A stretch of 5,594 nucleotides of DNA from contig JAESTR010000041.1 in assembly GCA_016763495.1 (NCBI GenBank), positions 1-5,594 on the forward strand. Direction: 5' to 3'. Of the stretch, positions 1-4,942 are shown piece after piece. The notes beneath the pieces are model-generated. The model did no database searches, was not told where the DNA came from, and saw nothing but the letters and a program-made list of their open reading frames with translations. The DNA comes from Kordiimonadaceae bacterium (lineage in GTDB: Bacteria > Pseudomonadota > Alphaproteobacteria > Sphingomonadales > Kordiimonadaceae). Position 1 is the stretch's first letter. Each line of letters begins with the position of its first letter. A program made the translations under genes and the position numbers.

Positions 1-909
1 AGCAGTGACACTGAGGCCGTTATTCGCCGCAAAACCCAGTGAGGCATGCAAATAATCCTCTGTAAAGTCACCCGGGTTACCCGCATAGTCGCTTTGGCTG
101 GAGTATTCTGTGTAATATGTGAGCTTAAGACTATCAGAAATGCGTGTGTTTCCGTCAAAACGCGCACCAAAGGTTGAGGTAGAAAGGCCGAGAGCAAACG
201 CGTCATTTAAGTCTACTAAGTACGCATAGGCCTGAAGTTTTCCTAAAGAAAAACCCTTATACTCGCCGTTGAATAAATGAATATTAGAATCAAAGTTACC
301 AACCGCTGATTTATCAGTGAAGGCACGGTTCACATTCCACGCGTATGCATATTTCGCCTGAAAGTCCTTATTGTCAGACCATGCTTCTACCACAACACTA
401 TCGAATGACCTGTTGTTTTGCCGCCATCCCAGCGCACTTATAAAGCGTTGATTACCCCATTGCAGCTTTCTGCGACCTGCGGTAAGCGCCACGTTATCAC
501 TCGCTGAAAACCGTATGTAAGCTTGGTCAACTTCGGTACTGGTCGGGTCTGCAACAACCGGGTACGTCGTTCTGCCATTGATGGTATTATTATAATTTTC
601 CGAGCCAATGTTACTAACATTCCGGAACTGCACATATGCTGACACACCACTTACTGTCGCTGTTTTATAGCCAAGCAACGTTTGCAGAGTTGAAGCAGAG
701 GCATTTTCGGGTAAACCATCCTGGTTTACTGCCGCAAACCGGTATCGCAAGCTAAGCTCAGGTTCACCTTCTGACAAAAATTTATAGAACCCGTCATCGG
801 CGTGAGATGCGGTTAAAACTGAGAAAAAAAGCACGAGCGGCAGCAGAATCTTAATGCTGTTCCCAATTAATTTAATACTTTTTAAAAATGCCTTGGGAGG
901 GAAATTCAT
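1..909 (-). CDS. Alginate-export-family outer membrane porin (5' part, truncated by window edge)
   Basis: The frame read from ATG at 909 down to position 1 stays open for 303 codons, so this is the N-terminal part of a longer protein. Residues 1-37 look like a signal peptide: Lys-containing n-region, hydrophobic core ILLPLVLFFSVL at 21-32, and an ASHA|DD cleavage site. After that come alternating polar/hydrophobic stretches typical of a beta-barrel. The segment around 116-171 (YPVVADP, then TEVDQAYIRF, GRRKLQWGNQRF and GWRQNNRSFD) is what I recognise as the conserved core of alginate-export-domain proteins, an AlgE-like family. Expected place is the outer membrane, passing oligo- or polysaccharides or other anionic solutes; the name comes from Pseudomonas AlgE and the true substrate here is unknown. 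AGGAAG lies 4 bases upstream of the ATG and supports this start. It lies downstream of the regulator gene on the same strand, but a 349-bp gap with a likely terminator argues for its own promoter. The family call is from motif memory, not a search. Confidence 0.8.
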   Translation of the reverse strand, partial: MNFPPKAFLKSIKLIGNSIKILLPLVLFFSVLTASHADDGFYKFLSEGEPELSLRYRFAAVNQDGLPENASASTLQTLLGYKTATVSGVSAYVQFRNVSNIGSENYNNTINGRTTYPVVADPTSTEVDQAYIRFSASDNVALTAGRRKLQWGNQRFISALGWRQNNRSFDSVVVEAWSDNKDFQAKYAYAWNVNRAFTDKSAVGNFDSNIHLFNGEYKGFSLGKLQAYAYLVDLNDAFALGLSTSTFGARFDGNTRISDSLKLTYYTEYSSQSDYAGNPGDFTEDYLHASLGFAANNGLSVTA

Positions 910-913
910 AAGT

Positions 914-919
914 CTTCCT
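914..919 (-). promoter_or_regulatory. Ribosome binding site of the porin gene
   Basis: On the minus strand AGGAAG sits 4 bases before the ATG at 909. It is a good Shine-Dalgarno match and fixes the start that places the signal peptide at the extreme N-terminus. Confidence 0.6.
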
Positions 920-933
920 ACGTATGTTTTTTG

Positions 934-964
934 ATATAATAGACCCACGCTGAACCGATTTAGT
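934..964 (-). promoter_or_regulatory. Possible promoter of the porin gene
   Basis: The minus strand carries an AT-rich TATTATAT (941 down to 934) about 25-30 bases before the start codon, a plausible -10 element. The only -35-like hexamer nearby is TTTACT, with a 20-base spacer, which is too long for a good sigma-70 promoter. A weak -35 would fit a promoter that depends on an activator, or one controlled by the palindrome further upstream. This is a guess from sequence only. Confidence 0.3.
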
Positions 965-981
965 AAATTATTAATGAAGAG

Positions 982-995
982 AATAAACGTTTATT
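982..995. promoter_or_regulatory. 14-bp perfect palindrome, candidate operator ahead of the porin
   Basis: AATAAACGTTTATT reads identically on both strands. It lies 73 bp upstream of the porin start codon and about 40 bp upstream of the putative -10. A central CG inside AAACGTTT is typical of operators bound by LacI-family dimers, which often control sugar or oligosaccharide uptake genes. No LacI-type gene is visible in the window, so the cognate protein is unknown. AT-rich intergenic DNA can hold palindromes by chance, though 14 perfect bases is more than expected in a gap this size. Confidence 0.4.
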
Positions 996-1128
996 TTCAA
1001 GTTGTTGCAATTCAGAAACAGCTTGGCAGCAAGTAACTGGGGCATACAGCAGGAGGGCAGCACAGCATACAACCTGAAACTAAGTTGATGCCAGACAGTT
1101 ACGCTTTTAATACCGCCATATTTGGGGG

Positions 1129-1156
1129 ATGTCGCATCAATGGTTCACTGCGACAT
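1129..1156. repeat. 8-bp inverted repeat with 12-base loop
   Basis: ATGTCGCA (1129-1136) and TGCGACAT (1149-1156) are perfect inverted copies separated by 12 bases. Neither side is followed by a T-run, so it is a poor intrinsic terminator. It may be a protein-binding site, or a stem in read-through RNA from the regulator gene. It lies between that gene's terminator and the porin promoter region. Confidence 0.4.
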
Positions 1157-1190
1157 ACAACCTATTCCTCAACAAAGATAAGAGTCAGAG

Positions 1191-1228
1191 AAAAGTAAAA
1201 ATCTGGGCGCCAAGTAAAAGCAGCGCCC
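1191..1228 (-). terminator. Probable intrinsic terminator of the regulator gene
   Basis: Read on the minus strand, GGGCGC (1228 to 1223) and GCGCCC (1210 to 1205) form a 6-bp all-GC stem with a 12-base loop, followed three bases later by TTTTTACTTTT. It starts about 30 bases past the stop codon of the regulator gene. The loop is large, so efficiency may be moderate. It separates the regulator transcript from the porin gene. Confidence 0.6.
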
Positions 1229-1258
1229 TGTAAAAATATCCCGCAAACATGCAAAACA

Positions 1259-2650
1259 TCAGGGGTCTGCCAACCCAAACGGTGTTACTGGCCGCCGAAT
1301 GTCCTCAGAAAGAAGGGAGCGACCTATTGGTGGTTCTGCACGCGCCAGGCAATCAGCGCGGTGGCACAGACGGCATGTGACGCCAATAGGCGTTGGCTGT
1401 ACCGCCGAAATCTCTGTGTCCTTTGTATAGATCAGCTTATGGGCGTGTTGAGAGGAACAACAGAGAGCAATGGCCCGTTCAACCTGTGATCGCTGATAGC
1501 CGCCACCACCTGCCGTTACCGTGCGTACAATGGAAAAAAATCTCTCGCCGTCCGGTAATTCGACCCACTGTGTCAAAACGCGTCTTGGATTGCTAAATGC
1601 TGTGTGAAGGGTCCAGAGCGGGCATGAGCCCCCATGTCGAGCAAAGGGGAAACCTGCGCCGTCCAGCCTTTTGGAGACATTGCCCGCAGCATCCACCCTG
1701 ATAAAAAAGAAAGGTACGCCTTCCTGCCCCGGCTTTTGCAATGTTGTAAGGCGGTGCGCAACCTGCTCGAAACTGGCCCCGAATTGGCGCCCCAATGCTT
1801 CAATATCATAGAGGCGGCTTTTCGCTGCCTTCGCAAAGGCGCGGTAAGGCATCATTATAGCGCCTGCTGCGTAATTGGCTAAGGCGCGACGTGTCAGCTT
1901 TTCTCCACTCTCTGTATCAAAATTCGTACCAGCTAGATTGTCTGAAATGACACCTGTCATCTCCATATAGACGATTTGCAATGCCAGCTGAAAAGTAGCG
2001 CTGGCGTTATCAAGTGACTCATCCAGTACAATTTCTCTACGGTGTACATCGAAGCGCCGTGTAAATCCTACCATCACATCAGATGGTAAATGCCGAACCC
2101 GCAGGCGCTGGTCCGCAAAATACTTCTTATAGCCACCGGCCCTTTTTATATCTTGAGACAACTCCTCCGCTCGATTATCAATTTCAACGAAATAATTCTT
2201 GCGCGCAGCGAGGAAGCGCCTTGCTTCACTAACAGGGTCAGGCCCTGCCGCCTCACCGCCCGTTTGGTCAGCCAGCGCCAATTGACCTTCCTGATAGGCA
2301 GTGTACAGGCGAATAACTGCCTCTGCCGTAGCGGGGAAAGTGCTGCCAAAATCTTGTATTTCCAAAGGGGAAAGGTCAAGGTCCGCAAACAAGGGCGCCT
2401 TGAACGCAGCTGTCATTTGAGCGTTAAAGTCATCCCCAGACCCCCGCGCCAAAGCAGCAATGTCAGTGTGGTAGATTTCAGCGAGCTTGAGCAGCATGGT
2501 CGCCGTAACCGGGCGTTGGTTACTTTCGATCAGAGCGATATAGGACGGCGAGACATCAAGGTCTTCCGCCATGACAAGCTGCGTAAGACCCAGATCACGA
2601 CGAAGACGCCGTATTCTGGGGCCCATAAATGTGCTGCGTTCCTTTTTCAC
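1259..2650 (-). CDS. ScfR/RamB-type transcriptional regulator (XRE HTH + degenerate M78 domain + DUF2083)
   Basis: A 463-residue DNA-binding regulator. Residues 12-66 form an XRE-type helix-turn-helix (IRRLRRDLGLTQ, then VSPSYIALIESNQRP). Residues about 150-300 match the ImmA/IrrE-like (M78/DUF955) fold, and about 310-445 the DUF2083 domain, with conserved cysteines at GGSCPLW (343), CCSS (397-398) and CRLCHRADC (426-434). This order defines the short-chain fatty acyl-CoA regulator family, whose characterised members (RamB in actinobacteria, PccR in Rhodobacter) respond to acyl-CoAs and control acetate or propionate assimilation. The divergent isocitrate lyase gene is therefore the likely target; control of aceA and autoregulation are inference. 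Where a peptidase would have HExxH, this protein reads FQLALQIVYME (220-230), so no zinc peptidase activity is expected. The GTG start has AGAGG 5 bases upstream; the ATG at codon 9 has none and is less likely. Family assignment is firm, the effector is not known. Confidence 0.9.
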   Translation of the reverse strand: MKKERSTFMGPRIRRLRRDLGLTQLVMAEDLDVSPSYIALIESNQRPVTATMLLKLAEIYHTDIAALARGSGDDFNAQMTAAFKAPLFADLDLSPLEIQDFGSTFPATAEAVIRLYTAYQEGQLALADQTGGEAAGPDPVSEARRFLAARKNYFVEIDNRAEELSQDIKRAGGYKKYFADQRLRVRHLPSDVMVGFTRRFDVHRREIVLDESLDNASATFQLALQIVYMEMTGVISDNLAGTNFDTESGEKLTRRALANYAAGAIMMPYRAFAKAAKSRLYDIEALGRQFGASFEQVAHRLTTLQKPGQEGVPFFFIRVDAAGNVSKRLDGAGFPFARHGGSCPLWTLHTAFSNPRRVLTQWVELPDGERFFSIVRTVTAGGGGYQRSQVERAIALCCSSQHAHKLIYTKDTEISAVQPTPIGVTCRLCHRADCLARAEPPIGRSLLSEDIRRPVTPFGLADP

Positions 2651-2655
2651 TTCCG

Positions 2656-2660
2656 CCTCT
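2656..2660 (-). promoter_or_regulatory. Ribosome binding site fixing the GTG start of the regulator
   Basis: The minus strand reads AGAGG, then CGGAA, then GTG. The spacing of 5 bases is good and selects the GTG at 2650 over the ATG eight codons further in, which has no purine-rich stretch ahead of it. Confidence 0.6.
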
Positions 2661-2665
2661 TTAGT

Positions 2666-2724
2666 TTACAATTAAAACATTACAAACCTTACAACATTAC
2701 AAAATAGTTTGTAAAGTTTTACAA
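2666..2724. promoter_or_regulatory. TTACAA operator array between the regulator and aceA
   Basis: Within 59 bp TTACAA occurs at 2666, 2680, 2689, 2697 and 2719, and its inverse TTGTAA at 2709. Two copies lie in an 11-bp direct repeat, AACATTACAAA, at 2676-2686 and 2693-2703 (17-bp period). The inverted copy and the last direct copy make TTGTAAA-GT-TTTACAA (2709-2724), an inverted repeat with 7-bp arms. The box TTTGTAAA (2708-2715) differs by one base from TTTGCAAA, the core I recall for RamB and PccR sites. The array lies 16-74 bp upstream of the regulator start and 121-179 bp upstream of aceA. It is best read as the binding region of the adjacent ScfR/RamB-type protein, with autoregulation likely because it overlaps where the regulator's own promoter must be. 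Confidence 0.65.
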
Positions 2725-2768
2725 GTTCACATTTTCGCGTGTGCAAAAGCTAAAAGAAGCGCGTATCA

Positions 2769-2788
2769 CTGATCTTAAGGCAGATCAG
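2769..2788. repeat. 6-bp inverted repeat in the aceA leader region
   Basis: CTGATC (2769-2774) and GATCAG (2783-2788) flank the 8-base loop TTAAGGCA. It lies 57-76 bp before the aceA start, between the TTACAA array and the ribosome binding site. It could be a stem in the mRNA leader or an additional protein site. The arms are short and chance occurrence is possible. Confidence 0.3.
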
Positions 2789-2831
2789 CCAATAGCGCCA
2801 ATTTTTATGAGCGGCATGCTGGATTTGTATA

Positions 2832-2837
2832 GAGGAG
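2832..2837 (+). promoter_or_regulatory. Ribosome binding site of aceA
   Basis: GAGGAG ends 7 bases before the ATG at 2845. It is the best Shine-Dalgarno match near the gene and favours that ATG over the in-frame TTG at 2842 and over the ATG at 2890, which has only a weaker GGAAG ahead of it. No convincing -10/-35 pair for aceA was found between the TTACAA array and this site. Confidence 0.65.
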
Positions 2838-2844
2838 AAAATTG

Positions 2845-4482
2845 ATGCCTTTTGACAAAAATTCTGGAATATCAGACGGAAGCAAGACTATGAACTATCA
2901 AGATGACATCAACAGCGTTCAGGGCTTGATCGACAGTAACAACGGCACCTGGGACGGTATCGATGCTGAAGCAGTCGCTAGAATGCGCGCACAGAACCGC
3001 TTCCACACTGGCTTAGATATCGCTCGTTACACAGCAGATATCATGCGTGAAGATATGGCAGCGTATGATGCAAATTCTGCAGACTACACTCAGTCACTGG
3101 GTTGCTGGCACGGATTTATTGGCCAACAGAAGATGATCTCTATCAAGAAGCATTTTGGTACTACAAAAGGTCGTTATCTGTATCTTTCTGGTTGGATGGT
3201 TGCGGCGCTCCGCTCTGATTTCGGCCCTTTGCCTGACCAGTCTATGCACGAGAAAACATCTGTTCCTGCCTTGATCGAAGAGCTTTATACTTTCCTCAAA
3301 CAGGCTGATGCCCGCGAAATGGGCGGGTTGTTCCGTGACCTAGACGCTGCTCGCAAGACTGGCGATACTGCCGCTGAGCAAAAAGTTCAAAGCAAGATCG
3401 ACACCTTCCAAACTCATGTTGTGCCGATCATCGCCGACATTGATGCTGGTTTCGGTAACGCAGAAGCAACGTATTTGCTCGCTAAAAAAATGATCGAAGC
3501 TGGCGCTTGTGCGCTTCAGATCGAAAACCAAGTGTCCGACGAAAAACAGTGTGGCCACCAGGACGGTAAAGTAACCGTGCCGCATGAAGACTTCCTCGCC
3601 AAAGTTCGCGCCTGCCGCTATGCCTTCCTTGAAATGGGTGTTGATAACGGTATCGTTGTTACCCGGACAGATAGTTTGGGCGCTGGCCTCACGAAGCAGA
3701 TCGCGGTTTCGAAAGAGCCGGGTGATCTAGGTGACCAGTATAATAGCTTCCTCGATTACGAAGAAGTATCCGCTGCTGATTTGGCGCCGAACGATGTTGT
3801 TGTTAATCGTGACGGTAAATTAATGCGCCCGAAACGCCTACCTTCAAACTTGTTCCAGTTTAAGGCTGGAACGGGCGAAGACCGCTGCATTCTTGACTGC
3901 ATTACCTCATTGCAAAATGGTGCTGACCTGCTGTGGATCGAAACTGAAAAGCCACATGTTGAGCAGATCGCTGGCATGGTTGACAAAATCCGGGAAGTTA
4001 TCCCGAACGCGAAGCTGGTTTACAACAACTCGCCGTCGTTCAATTGGACACTTAACTTCCGCCAGCAAGTATTTGATGCATGGGAAACTGAAGGTAAGGA
4101 TGTGTCTGCATACGACCGTGCAGACTTGATGAATGTTACGTATGACGAGACTGATTTGGGCGCAGCTGCGGACGAAAAAATTCGTACCTTCCAACGCGAT
4201 AGCTCTAAGCGCTCAGGCATCTTCCATCACCTGATCACCCTACCGACGTATCATACGGCGGCCCTGTCTACCGACAACCTAGCCAAAGCCTACTTCGGCG
4301 AAGAAGCCATGCTCGGGTATGTTAAACAGGTTCAGCGCGAAGAAATTCGTCAGGGTATCGCGTGTGTGAAGCACCAGAATATGGCTGGCTCTGACGTGGG
4401 CGACGACCACAAGGAATATTTCGCTGGTGAAGCTGCTCTGAAAGCATCTGGCGATGACAACACGATGAACCAATTCGGCTAA
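2845..4482 (+). CDS. aceA: Isocitrate lyase
   Basis: Cleaves isocitrate to glyoxylate and succinate, the first committed step of the glyoxylate shunt, in the cytoplasm. The 545-residue product belongs to the long proteobacterial type (about 530 residues, as in Pseudomonas aeruginosa) rather than the 434-residue E. coli type. From residue 16 on (MNYQDDINSVQGL) it follows that family end to end. Landmarks: SLGCWHGFIGQQ near 84-95, SGWMVAA at 115-121, the Mg-binding region ADIDAGFGN at 197-205, the catalytic loop KQCGH at 234-238 with Cys236 as acid/base, NNSPSFNW at 394-401 for substrate binding, and the C-terminal HQNMAGSD and TMNQFG. No key residue is missing. The start at 2845 is chosen for its ribosome binding site; ATG at 2890 gives 530 residues, matching the usual family N-terminus, so the first 15 residues are uncertain. 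It is divergent from an ScfR/RamB-type regulator and probably acetate-responsive. No malate synthase is visible nearby. Confidence 0.97.
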   Translation: MPFDKNSGISDGSKTMNYQDDINSVQGLIDSNNGTWDGIDAEAVARMRAQNRFHTGLDIARYTADIMREDMAAYDANSADYTQSLGCWHGFIGQQKMISIKKHFGTTKGRYLYLSGWMVAALRSDFGPLPDQSMHEKTSVPALIEELYTFLKQADAREMGGLFRDLDAARKTGDTAAEQKVQSKIDTFQTHVVPIIADIDAGFGNAEATYLLAKKMIEAGACALQIENQVSDEKQCGHQDGKVTVPHEDFLAKVRACRYAFLEMGVDNGIVVTRTDSLGAGLTKQIAVSKEPGDLGDQYNSFLDYEEVSAADLAPNDVVVNRDGKLMRPKRLPSNLFQFKAGTGEDRCILDCITSLQNGADLLWIETEKPHVEQIAGMVDKIREVIPNAKLVYNNSPSFNWTLNFRQQVFDAWETEGKDVSAYDRADLMNVTYDETDLGAAADEKIRTFQRDSSKRSGIFHHLITLPTYHTAALSTDNLAKAYFGEEAMLGYVKQVQREEIRQGIACVKHQNMAGSDVGDDHKEYFAGEAALKASGDDNTMNQFG

Positions 4483-4507
4483 ACAGCAGAACACGAAAAC
4501 ATAACTG

Positions 4508-4536
4508 CCGCCTTTTCCCATCCGGGGAAGAGGCGG
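4508..4536 (+). terminator. Strong stem-loop after aceA (terminator or 3'-end stabiliser)
   Basis: Starting 26 bases past the aceA stop, CCGCCTTTTCCC pairs with GGGAAGAGGCGG in a 12-bp stem with one G-T wobble and a 5-base loop. It is the strongest hairpin in the window. No T-run follows on the plus strand (the next bases are GAGGGCACC), so classical intrinsic termination would be inefficient. It may instead protect the 3' end or act with Rho. It marks the likely end of the aceA transcript. Confidence 0.55.
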
Positions 4537-4652
4537 GAGGGCACCAAGGCTAACCTACGAGATTTCCAGAGTTTAGCCGCCATACTTACCACTACAACCC
4601 CCATGCCGGTGCGCAGGGTTTCCATCTCAAGCTCATGTATGAATTCGGCTTT

Positions 4653-4716
4653 TTTGGTATTGCCAAAAGTCGAAAAACGGCACCGGCTTATCAAGCGCGC
4701 CTTTAACAATACCAAA
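4653..4716. repeat. 10-bp inverted repeat in the spacer after aceA
   Basis: TTTGGTATTG (4653-4662) and CAATACCAAA (4707-4716) are perfect inverted copies 44 bases apart. The left arm also takes part in an alternative small hairpin with CCAAAA at 4663-4668, so two mutually exclusive folds are possible. Whether the stretch is transcribed is unknown. Confidence 0.45.
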
Positions 4717-4764
4717 GATACTGCCGGGCACGCTAAGCCGCGTAGGGCAGAGCATGTGTAGGGC

Positions 4765-4773
4765 AAGGAGGTG
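4765..4773 (+). promoter_or_regulatory. Isolated perfect Shine-Dalgarno sequence
   Basis: AAGGAGGTG is fully complementary to the 3' end of 16S rRNA. The nearest start codon downstream is ATG at 4786, 14 bases after GGAGG, which is longer than the usual 5-9. The frame from that ATG is 58 codons long, ends at 4962 and overlaps the start of the next gene by 20 bases. It may be chance, a relic of a lost start, or a leader frame coupled to the next gene. Confidence 0.3.
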
Positions 4774-4942
4774 GAAGCAACCACTATGGGTGATTGGCGT
4801 CCTCTGGCCAAACGGCCACCCACCGGCATTTTTATCCTTGAAACAATCACTGCCCCCACAACTATTCATTGCAAGTTCACACCCTCTAAGTTAAGAGCTT
4901 GGATAGTTTTGGTGGATAAGCACTTTTCCTTGGGGGATTATA

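Larger units (their letters stand above)
4537..4942. other. Non-coding stretch with nested inverted repeats, no supported gene
   Basis: I see no convincing protein gene here. The open frames on both strands are short, lack ribosome binding sites at normal spacing and resemble no family I know. The stretch holds several inverted repeats: GCCGGTGC (4605-4612) with GCACCGGC (4680-4687); TTTGGTATTG (4653-4662) with CAATACCAAA (4707-4716); a local hairpin TTTTGG-TATTG-CCAAAA (4652-4668); and TGGCC-AAAC-GGCCA (4805-4818), followed 9 bases later by ATTTTTAT. GTAGGGCA is repeated 16 bp apart (4742 and 4758). The end must contain the promoter of the next gene; TTGCAA (4870-4875) and TAAGAG (4893-4898), spaced 17 bases, are a weak candidate. 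It could be a decayed gene, a structured RNA or ordinary spacer. Confidence 0.4.

Noticed and set aside
438..650. 70-codon minus-strand frame inside the porin gene
   Set aside because: It is in another frame of the porin, which reads continuously with a signal peptide and family motifs.
1088..1198. 36-codon plus-strand frame in the gap between porin and regulator genes
   Set aside because: No ribosome binding site, and it spans the 8-bp inverted repeat and enters the T-tract of the opposite-strand terminator.
2090..2707. 205-codon open frame on the plus strand opposite the regulator gene
   Set aside because: It lies fully antisense to a regulator whose domains are recognisable, has no family resemblance, and runs through the TTACAA array.
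2666..2724. Repeated TTACAA units considered as a CRISPR-like or phage-type repeat
   Set aside because: The unit is six bases with irregular spacing and no spacer architecture; an operator array explains it better.
2801..2831. TTTTTA and TGTATA as a promoter for aceA
   Set aside because: TGTATA would place transcription start at or past the ribosome binding site, leaving no room for a leader.
4603..4761. 52-codon plus-strand frame inside the structured spacer
   Set aside because: The bases ahead of the ATG are C-rich with no ribosome binding site, and the frame is explained as well by chance.
4479..4859. 126-codon open frame on the minus strand after aceA
   Set aside because: It ends inside aceA, runs through the strong stem-loop, has no good ribosome binding site and resembles no known protein. 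It might hold remnants of a decayed gene, but nothing supports calling it.
4633..4869. 78-codon open frame on the minus strand in the same spacer
   Set aside because: No Shine-Dalgarno sequence ahead of its start, competing frames over the same bases, and Cys/His/Gly-rich composition without pattern.
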